Source: Amoebophrya sp. A120
Taxonomy: Eukaryota > Sar > Dinophyceae > Syndiniales > Amoebophryaceae
Reading direction: 5' to 3'
DNA length: 64,000 nucleotides
NCBI GenBank assembly: GCA_905178155.1
Contig: CAJINV010000009.1
Span: 1,547,907-1,611,906 of the forward strand
Shown here: piece after piece, positions 44,544 through 54,695 of the stretch
Layout of the letters: every line of letters starts with the position of its first letter
Numbering within the stretch: the stretch's first letter is position 1
The notes under the pieces: model-generated
Told to the model about the DNA's origin: nothing
The model's input: only the letters and a program-made list of their open reading frames with translations
Database searches by the model: none
Made by a program: the position numbers and the translations under genes

Positions 44544-45388
44544 GCAGAGGCAGCAGGAGACTCTGGAGTTTTCTAGATGCTCTCAGACATCTTGGGCTTC
44601 GAAAAGGGCGTCGACGAAATACCACGTTCACGAATAAGACAGAAGAAGATATTGACAACGACCGAAGTTTTGTAAAATTTTCAAAGTCAGTAACGGAAAT
44701 TATACAGTATTCACGACTCAAATCAAGGCATGACCAAAAAGATGGCTGCGATAAGCCAGGCGTTTATGAATATTTGGCTGAATATGGTTTCGATTCATAG
44801 AATCAATATCAATCACAATTCCCATACTCGATCGAAGCATGTTCATGAACGAAGTTGCTTCGTGTCACGTTTTTTTAACCACTGTACAAATTTCAGAATA
44901 AACCACATGATACGAATGCCCTGTATAATACTCAAGAAAGAGCGTGTGCATGACCATAAGCAGGGTGGCGGCCGGAACGACAAAATGAGTTGTACTTTTG
45001 ATAGGTTTCCAAAATGAAGAAGTTGAAGAGAGAGCCGTCTATACGAGAAACGGTCTTAGTCTTTCGTCAGACAAACTTGGCTGCTGAGCTGCCCCTTGCT
45101 TCAGCATTGTGCGATGTTCGCTACGGTCGTTTGCTGCTCACGTAAGTAACATCAAATCACTTTTACACCTTTACGTTGGTGTGCTTTCAGCTTTTTTTTT
45201 TTCGTACATTGATCACGATCTCCCATGTGGCGCTCGCTTGTGAAACGATGTGACGATCTTGTACAGTCACCGTGCGAACCTTGACGCGCCAAGTAGCAGC
45301 TTGTGGGTTTAGCGCGCATGATCTTTCCACACCCTGTTCCAACATAATCCAAATATTCTTTTACTGCTTTAAGTCGCCATATGGCAAA
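44544..45388. other. Intergenic, possible unassigned exon
   Basis: An ATG at 45014 opens a frame to a good donor (CTCAC|GTAAGT at 45142), MKKLKREPSIRETVLVFRQ in its first half. It ends in a phase that fits no convincing acceptor before the S6 frame, so it was left unassigned. It may be a 5' exon of the S6 gene. Confidence 0.35.
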
Positions 45389-45850
45389 ATGGTCTTCTAC
45401 GAGACGTGCCTCTTCTTTCACAGCAAGTCGCACTCTGGGGATCAACAGGCGTTGCTGCGAAAGTTCGGGCAGCTCGTCGCAGAGAACCACGGAAAGCTAC
45501 TCCGAGTTAAGGACCTCGGGTGGCGCTCGACGGCCTACCCAGTGAGCAAACCCCGGGTTGGGATTTTTTACCACGGCCGGTGGTTTTCGGTGTTATATGG
45601 CACGAATCCGAAGTGTATACCACAGCTGCAGGAGTTTTGGAACCACAATTCCATATTGCTGCGACACCACACTGAAAAAATCGATTTCTTCAAGGGGTCC
45701 TTTTACAAACCGAGGTCAACTTACTACCCAACCTACGGGAACGCCAACAAGGGCACTTTCGCAGCGGGAGATAGCACGACCGCTAGTAGTTCTGGTGGAG
45801 CGTCACCCGCACAGACAGCGTTTTCAGAAGACAACTTCATGAACGTGTAA
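45389..45850 (+). CDS. MRPS6: Mitochondrial (or plastid) small-subunit ribosomal protein bS6
   Basis: The 153-residue product matches the bS6 fold. It has an opening strand MVFYETCLFFHSKS in place of the usual MRxYE, a helix (QALLRKFGQLVAENHGKLL), then the family signature in VKDLGWRSTAYPVSK, corresponding to LGxRxLAYPI, a strand (VGIFYHGRWFSVLYG), and a second helix with NHNSILLRHHTEKI, where S6 proteins have a basic strand binding rRNA and bS18. A C-terminal extension of about 50 residues ends Ser/Thr-rich. Being nuclear-encoded, it should act in the mitochondrial ribosome. No clear targeting peptide precedes ATG 45389, so an upstream exon may supply it (see 45014). Plastid origin is not excluded. 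Confidence 0.75.
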   Translation: MVFYETCLFFHSKSHSGDQQALLRKFGQLVAENHGKLLRVKDLGWRSTAYPVSKPRVGIFYHGRWFSVLYGTNPKCIPQLQEFWNHNSILLRHHTEKIDFFKGSFYKPRSTYYPTYGNANKGTFAAGDSTTASSSGGASPAQTAFSEDNFMNV

Positions 45851-46271
45851 AGCAAGTTTTGGGTTGCTATTCTAATAGTCCGAGCCTGCAACTCCACCTC
45901 GCAAGCACGTAGGAAGTGTGCTGCAGCTCATTTCTTTTTTTTCAGAAAAGAAGCAAACGGCTACATGCAGTTTGTTCGATGTCAAAAAACGGCTCATCGT
46001 TTTTTAGGTGTTGTTTCCGTAGTTCACTTCGGCGTCGGGAAAGAAGAGATCACAGTTTCCGAACCACTGGATCCGTTTTTCAATTTGTGTTTTCTTTCTT
46101 GTCGTCTGCTCTATTATTGCGACAGCGGCAAGTTGGTCAGTGACAAAGCCGACAGTTGTAGTTCTGGTGACGCATGTCTATGACAGATCCAATTTGCAGG
46201 GCCAATAAAGGGGCCGCGAACACATTCATAAGATTTTGGACCTGCTGCGACATCAAGAGTTGGAATTTTGA

Positions 46272-49187
46272 ATGACTCGAACTGTTCTGCAGTTTCGTGA
46301 GCCCTTGGATTTATTTGATTGCCTAGCCCTAGTCGAAAGCGAAACCGAAACTTTTATCGAAGTTCCAAAGTGATTTACAACTTGAGTATAAAGAAATTTT
46401 TGATTGCTAGCACCGTCGGGAGGAAGTGGCGCTGCATTGGCATCCCTTATGATGCTTGAAGATGCAGAGGACGACGCCGTATCTGTCGCATCTTTTGCCA
46501 CGGGGCGGTCGGAGCACGATAGTGACGATGAAGGAGGATTCCCGGTGTTCGTAAACCAGGGGAGGGAGTCGTGGCACAGCGCTCCTTGTAGTGCAAAAGA
46601 ACAAGCTGGTGCGCAACTACCTCCAGCTGCAATTGATACGAGAAGCCAACATGCCTCGACACAGTTGCCTCGGGTGGAACTGCAAAATTACGAAAGTGAT
46701 GCAGCGCCAGGTTCTCACCAACACAATAACGCAAGAGTTGCCGCTTCTCTAGCAGAGGAGCCTGCAGAAGATTTGCGTAGTCTTCGGGGAAGCCGAGAGA
46801 CACACAAGAGCTCCGACGAGAACAAGGATGCAAATAGAGAAGAGCACCAAACCAAGAGCCCCCCATCGTCGGAAACTTCGCCGATATTAAACAAACGAAA
46901 GGACGACGAGCATGGTCGCACCAGGAATACAACATCCGCGTCTCGTGTGTACTTTGGTGAAAGTAACTCTGATTGCATTCTTGACGACAAACCGAACGCC
47001 ACTAGCACTGCCTGTACGGCGGAAAAAGAATACGCCAGGACGAGCGGACATGAAACGCAAGATGAGAACGAAGCAGAGCGGCCTGCAACTTTCACAGAAG
47101 GGAAGGACAAACAAGATTTTCGTGTCGAGCGGGAAGAAGACGATGATGACGCATCGTGGACCGAAGTGGTCAATTTCAAAAAGAACAAGAAAAAGCGAAC
47201 CGCCGTCGGAGAAAACGTAGTAGAGCAACCTCAACAGCAAAACGAGGGAAACAAGGAAGAGGAGGACAAAATAGACGCGAGGTTTTTGAATTGGCGAAAA
47301 GAGCGGGAGGAAATCTGCAGCAACGAGGCGAAAAATCTGCACGTGAAAGACAAGGCAGCACTTCTATCAAAGGCGAAGAAGCGCGACAACTGGATTGTTG
47401 AGGACGATGCTGACAGCGCCCGAAGCACAGGTGGTCCGCATTTCGCCACAAATTTCGCTAGTCTCGCAAGCTCACATCTTCACCATGACTGGGCGGACGA
47501 GGAGCTCGGGGCAGATGATGACGCTTTGATCCACCCTGACGATCTGAAAAAAATGCAGGAAGAACAAGGCGCGGAAAGCCAAAAGGATGGTGACCGAGAT
47601 GAGCATGCTGACTACAACAAGACGGGCACAACCGCAGGAGATGAAAGTTCCTCCTGGCGCGCATCGACATCATCTGCGGCCACCACAAGCCGGGCCGAGC
47701 GAGAGCGCGAGCGCAAGCGGCGGAACAAGGAGAAAAAGTGGGCCAAGTGGTACGGCTACGAGGAAGCGGATGACAGCTACTATCACGATAGTTACAGCAG
47801 CAAAAAGAACAAATCCTCCAGTGCTGCTGGTACTAGCACCTCTCTGTCCACCTCTTGGGACAAATACCAGAAAAAATCCTCCAAGTACAGCCGGAATAAA
47901 TGGGACGACGACCATGCGCGAGACGAAGACAACTTTCACAATCGCGACGGCCGCGAGGGTCGGAACAAGTACAAAGATTCGACGTCCGGCTACTACAAAA
48001 AAGACAAGTACGACTGGAGCAGCAAAGACGACTACGATAGGGACAACCATCGTAAGAACAGCAAAGAAAGTAGGAAAGAAAGCAAGCGGCGAGACGCAGA
48101 GGAATTCGATGCGAGCGCCCGCCCGCGCCGGGTGCCTTTCGGTACAACTTCTTCTAAGCGAGGCGAGCAAGAAGACCGTGACTCCGACACGCATTTTTCA
48201 GCATCTTCCAAAACAAGAACGGCGAACACGGAGCATGGCTGGCTGTTTGACTTTTCCATCACGGACGCGATCAAAGCGAGGAATGCGCGAGCTAGAAAGG
48301 AACGCCAAATGGAAATTGATGACAAGAACGAGGACAACAAGGAACACGGCGATGATTGTGGCGATGATGAAATAGCAGCATCCACCTCTTGCAATAAGGA
48401 TCGCTTCAGCCAGGACGAGGACTTAGATCAACTCTCCCCTGACGTAAAAACCACCGCAATGAACTCGTCCCTGGCTTCTACCGGAACGCCGCCTTCCTCC
48501 AGCCACCCGACCCCGCAGCTCGGAGACGAAGATTGCGGTCCGTCTTGTGACACCGACGAAAAAGGAAAGAAACAGAAGGAAAGCAATTGCTCGCACGTCG
48601 ACGCAAAGGTCTTGTTCGGCACAAGCAAGGAGATAAACAGGGCGACCGAGCATGCAGATACTTCTTCGTTAGCAAAAAACTACGATCATGTTTCCACTAG
48701 TACGAGAAACCCAACGCGTCAGACACACGACCTTGAGGCTGCGGCTTACCTTTCGCACTTGCAGCAGCTGCACGCTGCGTCTGCTGGCAACATGCCTCCT
48801 GTTGTAGCAGGGACGACCGCTCAGACCTATTGGCCAAGTGCGGCAAGTGGCATCGCACAGCAGCACGTGGGTGCAGCGACCACGTATGGTGGGGATAATA
48901 TGATGTCGCACCTGGTACACGACCCGCATCAGCATTCACATGCCTACAACCAAGCGGGACACCAGCATCTACTTTCCGAGCATCAAGGATTTGTCGACGG
49001 GGGCGGTGGTCACCTGCACCATAATCAGCAAGCTGCCACGCACGCTGCAAATCAACACCACAGTAACTTCGACGAGCTGCAACAGCAGCACATAGTGCAC
49101 GGCTTTGGCACCTCTTCCGGTCAACACGGTGCTCGACTGCCTGTCTTGCCCGCCGGACCCAATCCGCTCGTCGAAGAAAACGTATGA
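46272..49187 (+). CDS. Highly charged, disordered protein with His/Gln-rich C-terminus
   Basis: The main exon (46411-49187) encodes about 925 residues. A short first exon, 46272-46296 (MTRTVLQF), joins in phase through a 114-nt GT-AG intron; otherwise translation would start at ATG 46449. Composition is dominated by Asp, Glu, Lys, Arg and Ser. Recognisable pieces are WTEVVNFKKNKKKR, LNWRKEREEICSNEAKN, NWIVEDDADSARSTGG (ordered short motifs), a basic run ERERERKRRNKEKKWAKW followed by YGYEEADDSYYHDSY, an Arg/Lys/Asp/Tyr stretch typical of RNA-associated disordered proteins, and a C-terminus rich in His, Gln and Ala (HQHLLSEHQGF). No folded domain is recognised. A role in RNA metabolism is suggested by composition only. 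Confidence 0.65.
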
Positions 49188-49290
49188 ACGATCATGATCT
49201 ACTGCGAGCCGGCACCCATATTGTCTGGAAATGCATCATTATCTCGCTTTGTCACAGTTATATGTGCATCATGATTTGTTTTCTCAACTC

Positions 49291-49337
49291 GCGTGGTACT
49301 GGTCCAGTACGAGGAGTTCTTAGAGGCATCTTTTATC
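49291..49337 (+). repeat. 47-bp direct repeat, copy 1
   Basis: Identical to 50555-50601. Both contain the 15-base inverted repeat GTACTGGTCCAGTAC. Copy 1 lies just beyond the stop of the 46272 gene and outside any supported exon. Confidence 0.9.
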
Positions 49338-49539
49338 TCGGTACGTTTCCGAATCACGCACCCAGCCCAAGAATCACGCACCTGAATCACGCACCCACGC
49401 ACCTCAGAACCAGCGCACCCAGTTCGGTGATGTTTTATCCATTGAAATAGTTAGGAACACACTACGCAATGAAGCACGCACCCGCCGCACCAAACACACG
49501 CACGCACCTGCCGCACCCACTAGGCTGACGCTGAAAGCG

Positions 49540-49905
49540 GACTTGGCCAAGAGGCGAAAGAGATTGGAAAAAGAGAAGCGGACTTGGCCAAGAGGCAAAA
49601 GACATCGGAAAAAGAGAACCGGACTTGGCCAAGAGGAAAGGCATTTGAAAAAGAAAACCGGACTTGGCCAAGAGGAAAGGCATTTGAAAAAGAGGCCCGG
49701 ACTTGGCCAAGAGGAAAGGCATTTGAAAAAGAAAAGAAAAAGAAAACCGGACGTGGCCAAGAGGAAAGGCATTTGAAAAAGAAAAGAAAAAGAAGACCGG
49801 ACCTGGCCAAGAAGAAAAGGCATTTGAAAAAGAAAACCGGACGTGGCCAAGAGGAAAGGCATTTGAAAAAGAAAAGAAAAAGAAGACCGGACCTGGCCAA
49901 GGACG
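49540..49905 (+). repeat. Minisatellite with CTTGGCCAAG core
   Basis: About nine units of about 39 or 51 bases, each with a (C/G)xTGGCCAAGA core, AGGAAAGGCATTTGAAAAAG and ACCGGAC. CTTGGCCAAG is itself a perfect palindrome in most early units. The longer units carry an extra AAGAAAAGAAAA insert. Both unit lengths are multiples of three, so frames stay open on both strands (TWPRGKAFEKE on +), but nothing suggests a gene. Confidence 0.9.
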
Positions 49906-50516
49906 TTCTTGATGCATCGAATTAATTCCACAGCGAGGAGCACGACAGTCCCGTGCGTTCTATTTTTTTCCTAGTCTTGCGCGCTTTATTTATTATCTTG
50001 ATCAATGAATAAGAACTTGGATCTGCACTGCTGTTTTTTTTTTCAATTGCGCCCCAACTTGGGGTGCAACGTACGACGACGCAGTAGAAGTAAGTGCTTT
50101 GCTTTTTCACTTTGTGAAGCGACTGGCGCGTCCATGCATTCGTTCCGCTTTTAAAAATATGAAAATGGAGTCTATTACTATTGCGCGTTTTTTTAAAGTT
50201 TTACGCTTGTGATTTTATGTTGAGTAGTCGATCAGGTCTATTTGTAAGTGTCGCGCATGAAGACGCCAGATTTGCATGCGGTTGGATCCTATGTATCTAC
50301 TGGCTATCCATGCTGAGGACGAGCGAACGACTAGGCGCTTGGTCCTCCGCACAGCCAGGAGCCCGAGCTGGTGTGCAGGCGACAGAGCCAAGGGCGCCAG
50401 GAAATCTACTGCGTGCGGACGAAGATTGATCCGTACTGTCAGGAGTAAGCCGCGCGCCCGCAGAGAGCGCGCCTGTGGTGGCACCCAGTAGGTACTAGGA
50501 AACAAAAAAGCGGCCC
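49906..50516. other. Intergenic, no gene seen
   Basis: About 600 bases between the minisatellite and the WW-like gene, with no supported gene. Confidence 0.5.
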
Positions 50517-53438
50517 ATGGATCATCCACAAACTGGGGCAGCTGCCGCTCCTCGGCGTGGTACTGGTCCAGTACGAGGAGTTCTTAGAGGCATCTTTTAT
50601 CAACACACAGGTAATTGCGGAATTCAGCGACTGGCGAGTAGTGCGAATACCCGGCTCCACGAGGCCGGCTTTCATCTACCGTGATACGGGGGAGATCACA
50701 GAACAAGTGCCACCAGAACTTGCGAACCTCGATGTTGATTTGGAGGTTTCTTTGATCATTTTGTTCGAGCGGCACATGCTTTGTTCGGGAAAATGCAAGC
50801 CGTTGCGTAGAAACTTGACCCAAACTCGGCAATACCGTCGTGCTTCCGCAGACGCGCAACGCAGAAAAGTTCTTTAGTCGAGAACTTTCTCCGCGCTTGT
50901 GTCGAGCATGCCGGGCGGGAAAGCTTTTACGTGGGGAAACGCGAAGCGTACAAACTTGACCCAAACTCGGCAATGGGGTCGTGCTTCCGCAGACGGGCAA
51001 CGCAGAAAAGTTCTTTAAGCAAGAACTTTTCTCGCGCTTGTGTCGAGCATGCCGGGCGGGAAAGCTTTTACGTGTGGAAACGCGAAGCGTACAAACTTGA
51101 CCCAAACTCGGCAATGGGGTCGTGCTTCCGCAGACGGGCAACGAAGAAAAGTTCTTTAAGCGAGAACTTTTCTCGCGCTTGTGTCGAGCATGCCGGGCGG
51201 GAAAGCTTTTACGTGGGGAAACGCGAAGCGTACAAACTTGACCCAAACTCGGCAATGGGGTCGTGCTTCCGCAGACGGGCAACGAAGAAAAGTTCTTTAA
51301 GCGAGAACTTTTCTCGCGCTTGTGTCGAGCATGCCGGGCGGGAAAGCTTTTACGTGGGGAAACGCGAAGCGTACAAACTTGACCCAAACTCGGCAATGGG
51401 GTCGTGCTTCCGCAGACGGGCAACGAAGAAAAGTTCTTTAAGCGAGAACTTTTCTCGCGCTTGTGTCGAGCATGCCGGGCGGGAAAGCTTTTACGTGGGG
51501 AAACGCGAAGCGTACAAACTTGACCCAAACTCGGCAATGGGGTCGTGCTTCCGCAGACGGGCAACGAAGAAAAGTTCTTTAAGCGAGAACTTTTCTCGCG
51601 CTTGTGTCGAGCATGCCGGGCGGGAAAGCTTTTACGTGGGGAAACGCGAAGCGTACAAACTTGACCCAAACTCGGCAATGGGGTCGTGCTTCCGCAGACG
51701 GGCAACGAAGAAAAGTTCTTTAAGCGAGAACTTTTCTCGCGCTTGTGTCGAGCATGCCGGGCGGGAAAGCTTTTACGTGGGGAAACGCGAAGCGTACAAA
51801 CTTGACCCAAACTCGGCAATGGGGTCGTGCTTCCGCAGACGGGCAACGAAGAAAAGTTCTTTAAGCGAGAACTTTTCTCGCGCTTGTGTCGAGCATGCCG
51901 GGCGGGAAAGCTTTTACGTGGGGAAACGCGAAGCGTACAAACTTGACCCAAACTCGGCAATGGGGTCGTGCTTCCGCAGACGGGCAACGAAGAAAAGTTC
52001 TTTAAGCGAGAACTTTTCTCGCGCTTGTGTCGAGCATGCCGGGCGGGAAAGCTTTTACGTGGGGAAACGCGAAGCGTACAAACTTGACCCAAACTCGGCA
52101 ATGGGGTCGTGCTTCCGCAGACGGGCAACGAAGAAAAGTTCTTTAAGCGAGAACTTTTCTCGCGCTTGTGTCGAGCATGCCGGGCGGGAAAGCTTTTACG
52201 TGGGGAAACGCGAAGCGTACAAACTTGACCCAAACTCGGCAATGGGGTCGTGCTTCCGCAGACGGGCAACGAAGAAAAGTTCTTTAAGCGAGAACTTTTC
52301 TCGCGCTTGTGTCGAGCATGCCGGGCGGGAAAGCTTTTACGTGGGGAAACGCGAAGCGTACAAACTTGACCCAAACTCGGCAATAGCGTCGTGCTTCCGC
52401 AGACGGGCAACGAAGAAAAGTTCTCTAAGCGAGAACTGTTTTCGCGTCTGTGTCTAGCATGCCGTGCGGGAAAGCTTTTACGTGGGGAAATGCGAAGCGT
52501 ACAAACTTGACCCAAACTCGGCAATAGCATCGTGCTTTCGCAGACGGGCAACGAAGAAAAGTTCTTTAAGCGAGAACTTTTCTCGCGCTTGTGTCGAGCA
52601 TGCCGGGCGGGAAAGCTTTTACTTGAAGAAATTCAAAGCGTGCAAACTTGGCCCCCAATTGGCAATACCTTCGTGGTTCCGCGGACGCGGAACGCAGAAG
52701 CAAGAGTTCTGTAGCCGAGAATCTTTTTCGCGCTTTTGCCAAGTACGCCACACGGAAACGCTTTTACAACTTGGGAGAATGCGAATCGCACAGACCATCT
52801 CTGACACTTACACGCAGGTTTTACAGCGGCTCGTGCCATCCTACGCGCACCAGGGCAGCGGATCTGCGTCCGCGGCCGAGAGCTGTAATCGCCAGCTGAT
52901 GCTGCAGAACCTGTACCCGACCGGTGTGCAGCTGCGAGTTCTTGAGAGTCTGTGTTCGGCCTTGAACCTGCCGAACGAGACTGAAGACGCGATACGCAGC
53001 CAGGCGAGCCGAGCGATGGTATACAACCGAATCGCGTACCTGAAAAATGTGTTCTTCGACCGTTTTCAGTGCTATCCCCAGTTCCCCCTCGCAACTGCTC
53101 AACTTCCAGCCGCGGCAGCTCCTTTCGCCAACTACGCTGCGGCAGCCGCGGCCGCAGCCTTGACGCAATCAGGTGGGGTTCCCGGTGTTGGAGCTTGCTT
53201 TGGCGGACCGGCTTCGGCGGCCGCGGCGCAGCTACAGCCACACCAGTTTGCGGCCACAGCAAACGCACTCTCCTTAGTGAACAGCACGCTCGCGGCATCC
53301 GCTGGGCTTCATGAGCTTGGTGCGGGAGTGGCTGCTGGTATCAAATGGAACGTTTATCATGTGGTTTTTCTTTTCGCTTTCATATTTTTTTATTTTCGAC
53401 CCCGCAGTTGGGTACATCATCACCTAGGTTCAGACTAG
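50517..53438 (+). CDS. WW-like domain protein, four exons, with a minisatellite in intron 2
   Basis: Exons 50517-50570, 50611-50745, 52818-53338 and 53408-53438 join in phase by GT-AG introns of 40, 2,072 and 69 nt, giving about 246 residues. Exon 1 begins MDHPQTGAAAAPRRGTGP. Exon 2 carries a WW-like module: DWRVVRIPGSTRPAFIYRD, then TGEITEQVPPEL, with the first Trp, the aromatic strand and the TGE...PPEL ending of WW domains, but without the second Trp. Exon 3 has ordered helices (VLQRLVPSYAHQ, QLRVLESLCSALNLPNE, YNRIAYLKNVFFDRFQ) and then an Ala-rich tail. Intron 3 has no stop and could be retained. WW domains bind proline motifs; a degenerate WW is inferred here. The exon 2/exon 3 link across 2 kb rests on phase and splice dinucleotides. 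Confidence 0.55.
50555..50601 (+). repeat. 47-bp direct repeat, copy 2, spanning exon 1 / intron 1
   Basis: Identical to 49291-49337. Here it covers the last 16 bases of exon 1 (ending GGTCCA) and the first 31 bases of the 40-nt intron (GTACGAGGAG...). Confidence 0.9.
50806..52779 (+). repeat. 141-bp minisatellite array inside an intron
   Basis: Units begin CGTACAAACTTGACCC at 50947, 51088, 51229, 51370, 51511, 51652, 51793, 51934, 52075, 52216 and 52357, exactly 141 bases apart. Slightly diverged copies start at 50806 and 52498 and a degenerate one at 52639. The middle copies appear identical. Because 141 is a multiple of three, open frames of over 500 codons run on both strands. Each unit contains two overlapping perfect inverted repeats, for example AAAAGTTCT (51147-51155) with AGAACTTTT (51163-51171), and GCGAGAA with TTCTCGC (51160-51176). 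Confidence 0.95.
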
Positions 53439-54695
53439 CTCGCTGCAAACGAGAACAAGGCGTCAGAAGACCCTCGCACGTCTCGTTTTATGAAGCATGA
53501 AAAAGAAAATGATCATGATGAAATCTAAGCAAATTACAGGTAAGCACCTCCACCAGCAAGGACTGCATGCGCAAGTGCGCTACTGAGAGCGGTACTGAGA
53601 CGCAAGTTTCGCGGGGCAGAACTACCGGCCGCCGTGGATAGCTGTGCGTTTCTTGACTGTTTGGCTTTACTTACCGCGATTCTTCATGGCGCTAAACCTC
53701 ATGAGAATTTAGTCATTTAGAACAGAACAAGAACATGTCCGTTCAATACGTTTTTTCCACTTGCCCTCGTTCATTTTTTCAGAAGGATATGGGTAGGAAT
53801 ACTTCCGAAGTCCGTGACATGTGTTTCTGGGAAAGTGCAAAATATGGGTATGCGTATTGCTTTTGTTTCTTCATCTCACCAAGCTGAGGAAAACTTGTCG
53901 GACAGAAAAAGCACGACATACTAGAGTCTGTTGAGAATACAGCTTGGATTTTTTACAGCGGTTTGTGTAGAAGATATTGTGATTTGTTATACTCTTTCTT
54001 CCATTTGAATTTCTTTTTCTTCCCGACAAAAGCACCCCGATTCAACATCAGTTGATGATTGATTTTTTTCCGGCACTGAAAACACAAAAAATACGAATTC
54101 ACAGATGTGTAAAAAAACGATGGAGCAGATGAAGTAGAAGATTTGGCTGATGAACCAAATCACCAATGTTGTTGTTTCTTGCGCTTCGTTCTTCGCACTT
54201 GCGACAGCATGGAGACATCGCAAAAAAGAAACTAACATCACACTGTCACAAACTACAGCAGGGCCACGTCGTTTCTAAGTGAGCGAAGCTGGTCGTGGTC
54301 CGCCAAACCAGGCTACCTTCCGAGTCGCGATGCGCTGTCACAGGTTGCAGGCCGGCCTGAGGAAAAGATGTCATGGCGTCAAGACGTTCTCCGTTGAGCT
54401 TTCGGCCTCTTGCTTGTTTTCTAAACGCCTGCTATCGCGAAGGTTTTTCGCAGCGCTGCTGCAAGTACTACTGTGCTTTCCCAGCAGTCGTTTCGTCACG
54501 GCGGTGCTGCGCTTCCCAGACGACGACTTCGACTCGCGCTGGCCATTGCACTATCAAATGTAAAAATGTCTAGGTCTGGTTCTGGAAGAATCCGAAATTT
54601 GTTATGCTGTTTTTGCATGACACAGAATGTCTGTCATGGAAGCCCTAGCATCACAGATTTTTAGAGGCCTTCCTGATGCCTATTCCGCATGACAA
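53439..54695. other. Intergenic, no gene seen
   Basis: About 1.25 kb. A 94-codon frame at 54279-54563 has protein-like moments but no family similarity and no ordered pattern, and was not accepted. Confidence 0.45.

Noticed and set aside
45014-45141. 5' exon of the S6 gene
   Set aside because: Good donor, but no acceptor before 45389 gives both the right phase and sensible residues.
46272-46369. Long first exon of the charged-protein gene (to the GT at 46370)
   Set aside because: A 41-nt intron ending at 46410 is out of phase; the shorter exon ending at 46296 is in phase.
50584-52551. 655-codon frame on the minus strand and 508-codon frame on the plus strand
   Set aside because: Both consist of a 47-residue unit repeated by the 141-bp minisatellite. 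They stay open only because the unit is a multiple of three and lacks stops in those frames.
54279-54563. 94-codon gene
   Set aside because: No homology or pattern; overlapping frames of similar length in the other phases.
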